Position numbers and translations under genes: made by a program. A stretch of DNA of 64,000 nucleotides. Origin: Pseudomonas sp. M47T1. GTDB taxonomy: Bacteria; Pseudomonadota; Gammaproteobacteria; Pseudomonadales; Pseudomonadaceae. This document shows, in pieces, positions 8,636-17,344 of this stretch (positions are counted from its first letter, which is position 1; each line of letters begins with the position of its first letter). The stretch is taken from contig NZ_AJWX01000024.1 of NCBI RefSeq assembly GCF_000263855.1, positions 39,069 through 103,068 of the forward strand, read 5' to 3'. A model generated the notes under the pieces. The model worked only from the letters and a program-made list of their open reading frames with translations, was not told the DNA's origin and ran no database searches.

Positions 8636-8758
8636 GTGAAGCGTGAGCAGATGCGGAATTGAATGTATACGGCTATCAAAACGCTTAAGCCTTCGAAAGA
8701 GAAGGCATGGCGCCGCGACCTTTGAGTTTTGGTTAATCGAGTGATTTGTGTTTGAGAT

Positions 8759-8783
8759 AAGGGCCTTTGAGGGCCCCTTTTTT
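8759..8783 (+). terminator. Rho-independent terminator of the barrel/DUF1254 operon
   Basis: GGGCC (8761-8765) pairs with GGCCC (8772-8776) around a 6-base loop, followed by six T at 8778-8783 and preceded by AA. It lies about 125 bases after the last gene of the operon. Confidence 0.7.
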
Positions 8784-9135
8784 GCCCGACATTCTGGACG
8801 CACGCTTTCCCAATGCTTCCTTTAGTTATGTCGTCAACACCTATGAGGAGTGGCGAATGCTTGTACGTTGTCAGCCGACGCATTCGCCGTTTGGCAGAGT
8901 GCACATCAGCAGGGCATATGAGTTTCATGAGAGGTACATCGACAGCCAAATGCGATAGCCAGCCGCATCAGGCGACCTCAAATAAGCCGTTGGCTTTTCA
9001 AGGGCGGCGAGCGTCGCATATGGCAGGTGGTCGCAGGTCAATGTGTAGGTGGATCATGCCAACGACCATATACTGCAACGTAGCGCCTACGTCCTGAGGT
9101 TTACTACGGCACTGTTGATAACTGACGACGTTGAC

Positions 9136-9158
9136 CAAAACCGGGATGCCCGGTTTTG
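9136..9158. terminator. Perfect 10-bp hairpin, possible bidirectional terminator
   Basis: CAAAACCGGG and CCCGGTTTTG pair perfectly around a 3-base loop. The A4/T4 ends lie inside the stem on both sides, as in bidirectional terminators, but there is no extra T-tract outside it. It sits alone in the 1-kb gap. Confidence 0.4.
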
Positions 9159-9329
9159 TAGGGGCAAGTCCAATCTACGGAATTGCGCTAACGTTGCCGC
9201 AGCTTGGTTTAACCGTTTCTGTCCAAGCCGAAACCTAATTCGACTCACCCTTCTGCGTAGTAACCCAATTCCCGCCCGCGCTGGCTACTCGCAAAAAGCA
9301 TCCGCGCATTATCTGAAACACCGCAGCGC

Positions 9330-9357
9330 GCTTTCGCGGGTAGAACCCGCTCCCACA
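9330..9357. repeat. REP-type palindromic element
   Basis: A copy of the Pseudomonas REP unit, with hairpin core GCGGGTAGAACCCGC at 9336-9350 followed by TCCCACA. The same unit recurs near 35.6, 42.2, 48.2 and 50.3 kb, usually there as inverted pairs; here it is single. Confidence 0.75.
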
Positions 9358-9641
9358 CACGCCAGGCCGGTAACTGCTTCACAGTGGGCCACGCGCTCAG
9401 GCAGGCCGCCCCCACCGCAATCGATCCCGTGCATCCGACAGGTCAGCTTCGAGGTCGTAATGCCACAACCAATCAAACCGCTCCGCCGACGTCCTAGCCA
9501 TCAGGTCCTCATCACCTTGGGGCCGAGCAATCACTTGTGCATTTGGCCCTGCGACTAATAGCCACCCCATGAAGAATCGTTTCAGCTGTACTTTTGTAAC
9601 ATTCTCGACGTAGTTTTAACGCATACCGCTGAGGAGGCGCG

Positions 9642-9848
9642 ATGATGATTCCACGTCCCAAACACCAGGCGAGCGCGTTACGCCCCATCAGCGACGACCA
9701 ACGACGCGCCCTGGCAAGGTGGGTCACCGAGTCCCATTGCGCGCCCAAAGCAGACCGCACGGCGGTCATGATGCTCCAGGGACGCTACCCGGCTGGCTTG
9801 CTGACCCCCGATGAAATAAGCGCCCTGATCGATTCGTTGTCGCTGTAG
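9642..9848 (+). CDS. Small hypothetical protein
   Basis: 68 residues, rich in Arg and Ala, with a strong GAGGAGG ribosome site 5-6 bases before tandem ATG codons. No signal peptide, membrane segment or known domain is visible. The C-terminal part (AGLLTPDEISALIDSLSL) looks helical. I recognise the style of short pseudomonad-specific hypothetical proteins. It stands alone between the REP-containing gap and an IS-end-like repeat. Confidence 0.55.
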   Translation: MMIPRPKHQASALRPISDDQRRALARWVTESHCAPKADRTAVMMLQGRYPAGLLTPDEISALIDSLSL

Positions 9849-10180
9849 CTGGGCGTGTTCGTTAGGCTCTGTACGAAATGCGTCCCAGCTCGGCCATGCC
9901 GCGTTGCAGCTGCAGGGTGGTGCATCTACGAAGGTAAATAGAGAGTGATCAGCGGGCCTGCCAATTGCCCAGCCGCCCCTTCGCGCCGCGACAAAACGTC
10001 CCACCCCCCGCCTGCTATCCCCCTGCACGCCAGACGGCACTAGCCAAACGCCAAAAAACCCCTAGAATCTGCGCGCCCGCCGCACCTGGCGGCCGCGTAC
10101 TAAAGCCTTTTGCGCCGCCTGATCATCCCGCCAGCAGCCCATCGCCACGTCGCGTCAGTGTATTCACACCCGAGGTTTCA
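9849..10180. other. Intergenic region with IS-end-like repeat
   Basis: 332 bases. The first part has one copy of a 40-base direct repeat (9862-9901). The rest is GC-rich leader sequence of the following MFS gene, without a clear promoter. A long open frame continues upstream of the MFS start here, but its composition and lack of family similarity argue against coding. Confidence 0.45.
9862..9901. repeat. 40-bp direct repeat, copy 1 (IS-terminus-like)
   Basis: Starts TTAGGCTCTGTACGAAATGC and is repeated at 17341-17380 in the same orientation with two mismatches in 40 bases. The GGCTCTGTACGAAA start resembles insertion-sequence ends seen in pseudomonads, but no transposase gene is adjacent. 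Confidence 0.6.
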
Positions 10181-11458
10181 ATGTCTCCACAACTCCTGGC
10201 CATGGCGCTGGCGCCTTTGCTTGGGCTGTTTATCGTCAGCATGGGCAATGGCCTGCTGTCGTCCATCACCACCCTGCGTCTCGACGCTGCGGGGGCGTCT
10301 GCCCTGCAAATCGGTTGGGTGTCGTCTGCCTATTTCATCGGCCTGGCCCTGGGCTCGTTTTTCAATGACCGGCTGATTCTGCGCATCGGCCATATCCGCG
10401 CCTACAGCTGCTTCGCCTCGGTGATCGCCGCCACCGTGCTGTTGCAGGGGCTGGGCAGCGACATCAGTGCCTGGTTCGTGCTGCGCCTGATCAATGGCTG
10501 GGCGTGCGTGGGCGTGTACTTGGTGATCGAGAGCTGGCTGTTGCTGGCCTCGGACCCGAAAGCGCGCGGTCGCGTGCTGGCGGTGTACATGATTGCGCTG
10601 TACGGGTCGGGCATGTTCGGGCAGGCGGCCATTGGGCTGGTGTCGGGGCTGGGTGACAGCGCGCCGTTTTTGATCGCGGGCATGCTGGCCTCGCTGTCGG
10701 TGATGCCGGTGGTGATGATTCCCCGCGTCACGCCGCTGGTGGAACGGGTGGAGGCCTTGAGCCCGCGGCAATTGCTGCGTGTCACGCCCACGGGCGTGAT
10801 GGGCTGCTTTGGTTCCGGGGTCGCCATCGCGGCGGTCTATACCTTGCTGCCGCTGTACTTGCAGCATCGCGGCATGGACCTGAGCCAGGTGGGGCAGATG
10901 ATGGCCTGCGTGATCCTGGGCGCCATGGTGCTGCAATACCCTGTGGGGCGCTGGTCCGACCGTCAGGACCGCCAATGGGTGTTAATGGTGTTGTGCGCGG
11001 GGTGCCTGGCGCTGTCGGTGGGCATTATCGTGCTGCCGGTGTCCGGCTGGCTGCTGGCCGTGGCGTTGTTTCTACTGGGGGGCGGGATTTTCGCGATTTA
11101 CCCGGTGGCGGTCAGCCACTCGGCCGATCGGGCACCGGCCGGCGCCGTGGTGCCGATGATTCAAGGGTTGTTGCTGATCAACTCCATCGGCTCGGCGCTG
11201 AGCCCGATGACGGTGGGTCAGTTGATGGCCAAGGTCGGCGACAACGGGCTGTTCTGGGCATTCGCCCTGCTCAATGCGCTGATGGTGGCCTGGTTCGCCT
11301 GGCGCCGCACCCAACGCGCCGCGCCGGAAAGTGCCGCGCCCTTCGCGGCAGCGGCGCAGATGTCGCCGACCGGGGTGGAGTTGCGAGTCACGGAGGATTT
11401 GCAGGCAGCAATGGATGAAGCCAGCGACGCTGCTGAAGGCAACGCCCAAGCGGCGTGA
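10181..11458 (+). CDS. MFS transporter, YcaD-like
   Basis: 425 residues from the ATG at 10181; the frame is open further upstream but family similarity starts here (LLGLFIVSMGNGLLSSITTL). About twelve hydrophobic segments, with the cytoplasmic MFS loop and SSAYFIGLALGSFFNDRLIL, NGWACVGVYLVIESWLLLAS and RGRVLAVYMIALYGSGMFGQ, which follow the E. coli YcaD pattern. The last 50 residues form a hydrophilic tail rich in Ala and acidic residues. It is an inner-membrane carrier of unknown substrate. A REP-like hairpin follows the stop, between this gene and a convergent ABC exporter. Confidence 0.88.
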   Translation: MSPQLLAMALAPLLGLFIVSMGNGLLSSITTLRLDAAGASALQIGWVSSAYFIGLALGSFFNDRLILRIGHIRAYSCFASVIAATVLLQGLGSDISAWFVLRLINGWACVGVYLVIESWLLLASDPKARGRVLAVYMIALYGSGMFGQAAIGLVSGLGDSAPFLIAGMLASLSVMPVVMIPRVTPLVERVEALSPRQLLRVTPTGVMGCFGSGVAIAAVYTLLPLYLQHRGMDLSQVGQMMACVILGAMVLQYPVGRWSDRQDRQWVLMVLCAGCLALSVGIIVLPVSGWLLAVALFLLGGGIFAIYPVAVSHSADRAPAGAVVPMIQGLLLINSIGSALSPMTVGQLMAKVGDNGLFWAFALLNALMVAWFAWRRTQRAAPESAAPFAAAAQMSPTGVELRVTEDLQAAMDEASDAAEGNAQAA

Positions 11459-11460
11459 AG

Positions 11461-11484
11461 TGTGGGAGCTGGCTTGCCAGCGAG
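11461..11484. repeat. REP-like hairpin between convergent genes
   Basis: TGTGGGAGCTGGCTTGCCAG followed by CGAG, with a 6-bp hairpin GCTGGC/GCCAGC (11468-11481). This is a common intergenic palindrome variant in fluorescent pseudomonads and may act as a transcript end between two converging genes. Confidence 0.6.
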
Positions 11485-11521
11485 ATTTTCAACGCAAAAC
11501 CTCGCTGACACGCCCTCCTCG

Positions 11522-13381
11522 CTACTCCGCTACCTCCATCACGCCCTGGTCCTCGCCCAGAAACCCGCCACTCTGATGCTGCCACAAGCGTGCATACGTG
11601 CCGTTTTTGGCCAGCAGATCCGCATGAGTGCCTTGCTCGATAATCTGCCCCTCATCCATCACGATCAGCCGGTCCATCGCCGCGATGGTGGAGAGGCGGT
11701 GAGCAATGGCAATCACTGTCTTGCCCTGCATCATCTCATCCAGGCTTTCCTGAATCGCCACTTCCACCTCGGAGTCCAGTGCGCTGGTGGCCTCGTCCAG
11801 CAGCAGAATCGGCGCGTTCTTGAGCATCACCCGGGCGATGGCGATGCGTTGGCGCTGGCCGCCCGACAGCTTGATGCCACGCTCCCCCACCAGGGTGTCG
11901 TAGCCTGAATGGCCGTCCCGGTCACTGAGCTGGTTGATGAAGCCGTCCGCTTGGGCGTTGGCCGCCGCGCGGCGGATTTGCGCGTCGGTGGCGTCGGGCC
12001 GGCCGTAGGCGATGTTGTCACGGATGGAACGATGCAGCAGCGAGGTGTCCTGGGTCACCATGCCCACGGCGCTGCGCAGGCTGTCCTGGCTGACCTCGGC
12101 GATGTTCTGCCCATCGATGCGGATCACACCATTGTCCACGTCGTAGAAACGCAACAGCAGGTTGATCAGGGTGGATTTGCCTGCGCCCGAACGGCCTACC
12201 AGGCCAACTTTTTCGCCGGCGCGGATGTGCAGGGTCAAGCCATTGAGCACCTGGCGTTCACCGTTGTAGTTGAAGTCCACGTTGTCGAACGAGACCGCGC
12301 CGCCGGTGGTGGTCAGCGTGCCGGCACCCTCCACATCCTGCACTTTGGGGCCGCGCGTCAAGGTGGCCATGCCGTCCTGCACGGTGCCGATGTTTTCGAA
12401 CAGGGACGTCATCTGCCACATGATCCAGTGCGACATGCCATTGATGCGCAGCGCCATGGCGGTGATCGCCGCGACGGCGCCAGTGCCCACCTGGCCCTGA
12501 TGCCACAGCCACAGGGCGTAGCCGCCTGCACCCAGGATGAGCGCGACCACCAGCGCCTGGTTGACGATTTCAAATTGGCTGACCAGGCGCATCTGCCGAA
12601 AACCGGTGTGCTTGAAGTCCTCCATCGCCGCGCGCGCAAATTGCGCTTCACGCTTGGAGTGCGAGAACAGCTTTACCGTGGTGATATTGGTGTAGGCGTC
12701 CGAGATCCGGCCGGTCATGGATGACCGGGCATTGGCCTGCTCCTGGCCGACCTGGCCCAGACGGGGCACGAAATACAGCATGGCCAGGCCGAACAACACA
12801 ATCCAGGCCATGAAAGGCAGCATCAGCTTGAGATCGAAGGCACCGGCCAGGGCGATGATGGCGATGAAATACACGCCAATGCCCGGAATGATCTCGATCA
12901 CGGTGAACAGCACGTCGCGCACCGCCAGGGCCGTCTGCATCACCTTGGTGGTGACCCGGCCAGAGAACTCATCGGAGAAAAACGACAGGCTTTGCCGCAG
13001 CATCAGCCGGTGGAAGTCCCAGCGCAGCCGCAACGGCAAGTTGATCGCCAGCACTTGGTGCTGAACCATGGTGCGCAGCGCCACCAGGCCAACGCTGGCC
13101 AGCAGCACCAGGCCGATGGCCCAGAGCATGTGGCGCTCTTGCTGGCCGCCATCGGCGCCGGCTTGCCACGTCGACAGCAGGTCCACCACTTGCCCCAGGA
13201 ACGAGAACAGCCATGCCTCGTATATCGACACGCCCGCACTCAGCAGCGCCAGCGCCAGCACGTAGCCACGGGCGCCGCGCGTGCACGCCCAGATGAACCG
13301 CGCCAAGCCGTCAGGGGGTGGTGGCAGCTCATCCGGGGGAAACGGGTCGAGCCTTTTTTCGAGCATGCGAAGCACAGACAT
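11522..13381 (-). CDS. ABC transporter, fused membrane and ATPase domains (MsbA-like exporter)
   Basis: About 619 residues. The N-terminal half has six hydrophobic segments of an ABC exporter; the C-terminal half is an ATPase with Walker A GRSGAGKST, signature LSGGQRQRIAIARVM, Walker B ILLLDEATSALD and switch IAHRLST. It should work as a homodimer in the inner membrane, exporting lipid or drug-like substrates. Several ATG codons lie close together (13393, 13381, 13366); family similarity starts at MLEKRLDPFPPDELPPPP. It stands as a single gene, convergent with the MFS gene. Confidence 0.9.
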   Translation of the reverse strand: MSVLRMLEKRLDPFPPDELPPPPDGLARFIWACTRGARGYVLALALLSAGVSIYEAWLFSFLGQVVDLLSTWQAGADGGQQERHMLWAIGLVLLASVGLVALRTMVQHQVLAINLPLRLRWDFHRLMLRQSLSFFSDEFSGRVTTKVMQTALAVRDVLFTVIEIIPGIGVYFIAIIALAGAFDLKLMLPFMAWIVLFGLAMLYFVPRLGQVGQEQANARSSMTGRISDAYTNITTVKLFSHSKREAQFARAAMEDFKHTGFRQMRLVSQFEIVNQALVVALILGAGGYALWLWHQGQVGTGAVAAITAMALRINGMSHWIMWQMTSLFENIGTVQDGMATLTRGPKVQDVEGAGTLTTTGGAVSFDNVDFNYNGERQVLNGLTLHIRAGEKVGLVGRSGAGKSTLINLLLRFYDVDNGVIRIDGQNIAEVSQDSLRSAVGMVTQDTSLLHRSIRDNIAYGRPDATDAQIRRAAANAQADGFINQLSDRDGHSGYDTLVGERGIKLSGGQRQRIAIARVMLKNAPILLLDEATSALDSEVEVAIQESLDEMMQGKTVIAIAHRLSTIAAMDRLIVMDEGQIIEQGTHADLLAKNGTYARLWQHQSGGFLGEDQGVMEVAE

Positions 13382-13589
13382 CTCCAAAATCATCCTGTAT
13401 AGGGTGATTTTGCCACCGAACACTGGCGCAGTGTGCAAAGCAATGCCTGATTCACAGTAGCAACTGCCGCCAGGCTGCGAAGGCCCGCACCGCGGGCCCG
13501 CGATCGCCCCCACCGCCCAAGGTCCTGCGGACTTCTGCGCAGCCTGACGGCAGCTCCTGCCAGGGTGATCGGTGTAGTCGCAAACCGTT

Positions 13590-13838
13590 CTAGCGACGCA
13601 GCAGGCGGCTCAGCACCAGCAGTGCGGCGGCGCCAATGGCGAGGGCGGCGACGGGTTTTTCCTTGATAAAGGTAGACACGTTATCCAGTGCATCCCCATA
13701 AGTCTTGGTCAGTTGGCCAGACGCCTGGTGCCCTGCCCCTTCGGCTTCCAGCGTCGAGTCGCCCAGCAGGCGGCCTACCGCGCTCTGAGCCTTGCCGGCA
13801 GCCTGTTCTGCAACACCTTCGATCTGTTCACGCTTCAT
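13590..13838 (-). CDS. CsbD-family stress protein with C-terminal membrane anchor
   Basis: 82 residues. The N-terminus MKREQIEGVAEQAAGKAQSA is the CsbD pattern (a small stress-response protein of unknown mechanism), and the C-terminal 25 residues (PVAALAIGAAALLVLSRLLR) form a membrane segment ending in Arg, as in the YqjD/ElaB type. It thus combines a CsbD-like helix with an inner-membrane anchor. AAGG lies upstream of the start. In other bacteria such proteins are induced in stationary phase or under general stress; no regulatory site is clear here. Confidence 0.88.
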   Translation of the reverse strand: MKREQIEGVAEQAAGKAQSAVGRLLGDSTLEAEGAGHQASGQLTKTYGDALDNVSTFIKEKPVAALAIGAAALLVLSRLLRR

Positions 13839-13870
13839 GATTAACCGACCTTATTTACCAGTGGACAGCT

Positions 13871-13906
13871 AAAAAAGCCTGGCCGGCCAACCGGCCGGGG
13901 GCTTGC
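13871..13906 (-). terminator. Rho-independent terminator, minus strand
   Basis: On the minus strand a GC-rich stem (CCGGCC...GGCCGG with flanking AGCC.../...GGCT pairs, loop of 4) is followed by six T (complement of 13871-13876). It lies between the thymidylate-kinase-like gene and csbD, both on the minus strand, and should end transcription of the former. Confidence 0.7.
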
Positions 13907-14092
13907 TGCACTGTGTTAGTCAGACGGGCGACACACATAGTTCAAGGCAAAATCGGCTTTGCCATCTCCGACGTAGCCGACCAGCCCATCCGTTGGCGAT
14001 GGCCTCCTGGGTGGCTTTCTCAGTTAACCGGTTACCTGGCCGGGCGCGGGGAAAAAAAGCGGCCCTGTGCCGCGCAGCAATCTGGAGCAGCA

Positions 14093-14689
14093 TCAAAGCA
14101 CCCGATATATCTCGGCCACTACCTGCATCGTCGCCTCTTCAACCGTGCGCTCATTGCGGCACAACACCCAACCGTTATCCGCCACCGCCCGCTCGAACGC
14201 CTCGGTACAGGCAACTTGCTCTTGCTGATTGAGAATGACCGTACTCCCCAAACCACGCGATCGCGCTGCAGCCCGTGCCCATGAGGTGTCAGGGTCGGTG
14301 ACCACCCCCACATGCAGGTCCGGCACGCGCACGTTGCGCTCAAGGTTCAACTGGAGAATGTCTGCAAACGGGACCAGCCGGCGAAACGCTGCGTCGGACG
14401 GGTACCAACGATCGATCAGGATGATGCTGCCCGCAGGCTGCCTGGGCAGCACCTGCTCGGAGATCCAGGCGCGGCTGTCGGCAAGGCGCTCGCACACCTG
14501 CCACTCCAACTCACGACTGGGGTTTCTGGCGAGCTGATTGACCAGGGCCATGGTATCGCCCCGATAAGGGTCGCTTTTCTTCTCGCACAGCCGGATGACT
14601 TTGTTGCCGTCAGCCCTCAGTACTTTCGTGACGGTTTCCAGCAAAGTGGTCTTGCCGGTCCCCTTGGGACCATCTAGAGAAATAAACAA
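14093..14689 (-). CDS. Thymidylate-kinase-like P-loop protein
   Basis: 198 residues. Walker A GPKGTGKTT at 7-15, a DRWYPSDAAFR motif corresponding to the DR(Y) substrate loop, and the general dTMP kinase fold order. The LID arginine pattern is less clear than in housekeeping Tmk. It is therefore likely an accessory deoxynucleoside-monophosphate kinase or a related P-loop kinase rather than the essential enzyme. It is monocistronic, with its own terminator downstream. Confidence 0.75.
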   Translation of the reverse strand: MFISLDGPKGTGKTTLLETVTKVLRADGNKVIRLCEKKSDPYRGDTMALVNQLARNPSRELEWQVCERLADSRAWISEQVLPRQPAGSIILIDRWYPSDAAFRRLVPFADILQLNLERNVRVPDLHVGVVTDPDTSWARAAARSRGLGSTVILNQQEQVACTEAFERAVADNGWVLCRNERTVEEATMQVVAEIYRVL

Positions 14690-14932
14690 CGGGCGGCCTT
14701 AACTCGGGGAGTCTATGGCGCAGAGCGTACCATCGTTAGGGCTGGAGCCACTGAGAGAAAAAGACGCAACCACTCACTCCCGTCGGTATCAATGCCCGCC
14801 AGAATCTCGGACGGGTTATGACAATGCCCCTTGCCCGTCGTGGCCGGTGACGCCGAGGTTCCTGTCTGCGTCAGCGCCGCCTTCGCCCGGCCGACAGAGG
14901 TGGAGTACATCCGTACTCCTTGGATTTAAAGC

Positions 14933-15610
14933 TCAGGCAAGTTGCTTCAACAACGCCTTGGCCACCGCTTCCGAACTGCCCGGGTTCTGGCCGGTGATCA
15001 GCTTGCCGTCCTCGATCACGAACGACTGCCAGTCCGGGCCTTTCTCGTACAGGGCACCCAGCGCCTTGAACTCGTCCTCGACCAGGAACGGCACCACATC
15101 GGTCAGGCCAACGCCCTCTTCTTCCGAATTGGTGAAGCCACTCACGCGACGGCCCTTGACCAGCGGCTGGCCATCGGCAGCCTTGACGTGGCGCAGCACG
15201 CCAGGGGCGTGGCAGACGAAGGCAATGGGCTTGCCGGCGCGTTCGAAGGCTTCGATCAGGGCGATGGACACCGGCGATTCAGCCAGGTCCCACAGCGGGC
15301 CGTGGCCGCCCGGGTAAAACACGCCGTCGAAGTCCTGGGCGTGGACGCTGTCCAGTTTAACCGTGCTGGCCAGCGCCTGCTGGGCGGCCGGGTCAGCCTT
15401 GAAGCGTTGGGTCAGCTCGGTCTGGAAGTCGGGCTCGTCGCTTTTAGGGTCCAGCGGTGGCTGGCCGCCAGCGGGCGATGCCAGCACGATGTCGGCGCCG
15501 GCGTCCTTGAAGGCGTAATAGGGGGCGGCGAACTCTTCCAGCCAGAAACCGGTTTTACGGCCGGTGTTGCCGAGTTGGTCGTGCGAGGTCAAAACCATCA
15601 GTACTTTCAT
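14933..15610 (-). CDS. DJ-1/PfpI-type class I glutamine amidotransferase-like protein
   Basis: 225 residues from the ATG at 15610, which has GAGGAAA upstream. The nucleophile elbow is AFVCHAPG with Cys133-His134, the oxyanion-side GGHG is at 101-104 and a conserved Glu lies at about 25, giving the DJ-1/HchA-like catalytic set. Such proteins act as glyoxalase III/deglycase-like or stress hydrolases. It begins 21 bases after a TetR-family gene on the same strand, so the two form an operon, presumably responding to electrophiles such as aldehydes. Confidence 0.9.
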   Translation of the reverse strand: MKVLMVLTSHDQLGNTGRKTGFWLEEFAAPYYAFKDAGADIVLASPAGGQPPLDPKSDEPDFQTELTQRFKADPAAQQALASTVKLDSVHAQDFDGVFYPGGHGPLWDLAESPVSIALIEAFERAGKPIAFVCHAPGVLRHVKAADGQPLVKGRRVSGFTNSEEEGVGLTDVVPFLVEDEFKALGALYEKGPDWQSFVIEDGKLITGQNPGSSEAVAKALLKQLA

Positions 15611-15631
15611 TGCCGTTTCCTCAGGGTTCAA

Positions 15632-16219
15632 TCAAAAGCTGTCAAGGGTGCCCAGTGCCTGACGGGTAAAGGCCAGGGCCTCGTCGAAAGGCAGGCGTGT
15701 ACGGGTAATCTTTGCCATGACGCTGGCGCCCAGCCACAGCGCATAAAGCTGTGCGGCCAGTTGTTCGGGCGGCTGCGCGCCGTGTTGCTGCCCTCGTGCC
15801 AGGGCGTCAGCCAGGCACTGGATGATGCGTGCAGTACCGCGGTCCAGCGCCTGACGCATGGCGTCGGACAGGTCGGCCACCTCGGCGCCCAGCTTCACCA
15901 CCAGGCATTTGCCCGCGTCGGTGTTGCAGGCCTGGCTGTCGGCCCAGTGCTGCCAATACGCCAGCAGCTTGCGGCTTTCCGCTTCGTTACCGTCAAAGAT
16001 GCGCTGCATCTGTTGCAGGTAGGTGTCGAAGTAATCCTGCAGCAGGGCCTCACCGAAGGCGTCCTTGGAGGCAAAGTAATGATAGAACGAGCCCTTGGGA
16101 ATGCCGGCCGTCTTCAACACTTCGGTGAGGCCCACGGCACCAAAACCCCGGCTGCCTACCAGTGGCCGTGCGCTGTCCAGAATGTGTTGGCGGGCGGCCT
16201 TGGCGTCACTCATGTTCAT
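15632..16219 (-). CDS. TetR/AcrR-family transcriptional regulator
   Basis: 195 residues. The N-terminal TetR helix-turn-helix is clear (VGLTEVLKTAGIPKGSFYHY, then FASKDAFGEALL); the C-terminal domain has two or three Cys (SQACNTDAGKCLVV), a NemR-like feature that suggests sensing of electrophiles. It is the first gene of a two-gene operon with the DJ-1-like protein and is divergent from a GlxA-type regulator. A palindrome-like TAGAC...GTCTC site lies just upstream (16237-16251) and is a likely autoregulatory operator. Confidence 0.92.
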   Translation of the reverse strand: MNMSDAKAARQHILDSARPLVGSRGFGAVGLTEVLKTAGIPKGSFYHYFASKDAFGEALLQDYFDTYLQQMQRIFDGNEAESRKLLAYWQHWADSQACNTDAGKCLVVKLGAEVADLSDAMRQALDRGTARIIQCLADALARGQQHGAQPPEQLAAQLYALWLGASVMAKITRTRLPFDEALAFTRQALGTLDSF

Positions 16220-16236
16220 CGCTCCTTGCCGCTCAG

Positions 16237-16251
16237 TAGACCAGTCGTCTC
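16237..16251. promoter_or_regulatory. Candidate TetR/NemR-type operator
   Basis: TAGAC (16237-16241) and GTCTC (16247-16251) are separated by 5 bases, resembling the TAGACC-N4-GGTCTA site of NemR. It lies 18 bases upstream of the TetR start in the divergent region. Confidence 0.45.
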
Positions 16252-16405
16252 GGCTGTTGAAGTGAATGGTAGGGCGACAGGCAAACCCTCACAATGTCGT
16301 ATCCGCAAGGATTCCGGACATTCGCCTGGCCATGACAAACGCGTTGCCAGCTCCCCTTCCCTGGTCGACAATCAACGCCTTCGCGATGTTCCCCGGAATG
16401 GCCCC

Positions 16406-17344
16406 ATGCACAGCGTTGCCCTTGTCGTTTACCCGCAGTTCCAGCCACTCAGCCTGTCCATCGGCTCGGTGTTCGAGTGCGCAAACCTGTTGCGTGGCGA
16501 GCCGGCGTACGAATTTCACCTGGTGTCGGAAACCGGCGGAGCGGTGATGTCCTCGCAGGGCTTTTCGGTGAACACCACGCCCCTTCGCGACGAGGGCTAC
16601 GACACCCTGATCATCAGTGGCTACCTGGACTATCAACTGCCGGACACCAGCCTGCTGGCCTGCGTGACCACCGCCTCCGCGCAATCGCGACGCGTGGTGT
16701 CGTTGTGCATGGGCATCTTCGTGCTGGCCGAAGCCGGGCTGCTGGACCGACGGCGCGCCACCACCCATTGGCTGCACGCCCCCAGCTTCCAGAAGCGCTA
16801 CCCCCACATTCACCTGGAAGAAGACAAGCTGTTCGTGGTGGATGGCCACCTGTGGACCTGTGCCGGCATGAGCGCGTGCCTGGACCTGGCCCTGGCAATG
16901 GTGGAAAACGACTTGGGCAGCGATCTGGCGCGCAAAGTCGCGCGCAAACTGGTGATTGCCCAGCGCCGAGGCAGCGAGCAGTCACAGCTGTCGGCATTGC
17001 TGGAGCTGGACCCCAAGTCCGACCGTGTGCAACTGGCCTTGGCCTATGCCCGCGAGAACCTGCGCGACGACTTGTCGGTGGACGCCCTGGCTGCCGTGGC
17101 GCGGCTCAGCCCCCGGCAGTTCAGCCGGGTGTTTCGTGAGGAAACCGGGCGCACGCCAGCCAAGGCTATCGAGTCGCTGCGCGTGGAAGCCGCCCGGGCC
17201 ATGATGGAAACCAGCCGCCACCCGGTGGAAGTGATCGCCCGGGAAACCGGCTTTGGCGATCGCGAGCGCTTGCGCCAGGCATTCCTGCGAGCGTTCGGGC
17301 AGCCGCCCAAGGCTTTGCAGAAATTGTTGATTGAAACCCCTTAG
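16406..17344 (+). CDS. GlxA-family AraC transcriptional regulator (DJ-1 domain plus AraC HTH)
   Basis: 312 residues from the ATG at 16406; the frame is open far upstream, but that part is the complement of the TetR/DJ-1 genes. The N-terminal half is a DJ-1/PfpI-like domain with a nucleophile-position Cys101 (VVSLCMGIFVLAEAGLL) and the C-terminal 100 residues are an AraC DNA-binding domain (DDLSVDALAAVARLSPRQFS; VIARETGFGDRERLRQAF). It is divergent from the TetR operon. The stop codon lies inside the second copy of the 40-bp repeat. Confidence 0.92.
   Translation: MHSVALVVYPQFQPLSLSIGSVFECANLLRGEPAYEFHLVSETGGAVMSSQGFSVNTTPLRDEGYDTLIISGYLDYQLPDTSLLACVTTASAQSRRVVSLCMGIFVLAEAGLLDRRRATTHWLHAPSFQKRYPHIHLEEDKLFVVDGHLWTCAGMSACLDLALAMVENDLGSDLARKVARKLVIAQRRGSEQSQLSALLELDPKSDRVQLALAYARENLRDDLSVDALAAVARLSPRQFSRVFREETGRTPAKAIESLRVEAARAMMETSRHPVEVIARETGFGDRERLRQAFLRAFGQPPKALQKLLIETP

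Larger units (their letters stand above)
8636..9641. other. 1-kb region without a convincing gene
   Basis: It holds a rho-independent terminator (8759-8783), a perfect 10-bp hairpin (9136-9158) and a REP copy (about 9330-9357). Open frames of 63-169 codons exist on both strands, but none shows a family motif or ribosome site. It marks the change from the AT-richer left part to GC-rich core sequence. Confidence 0.5.

Noticed and set aside
9049..9558. 169-codon open frame in the 1-kb gap
   Set aside because: It runs through a REP element and the 10-bp hairpin; no ribosome site or recognisable domain.
14942..16405. A long open N-terminal extension of the GlxA-type regulator
   Set aside because: It is antisense to the DJ-1 and TetR genes; family similarity begins at ATG 16406.
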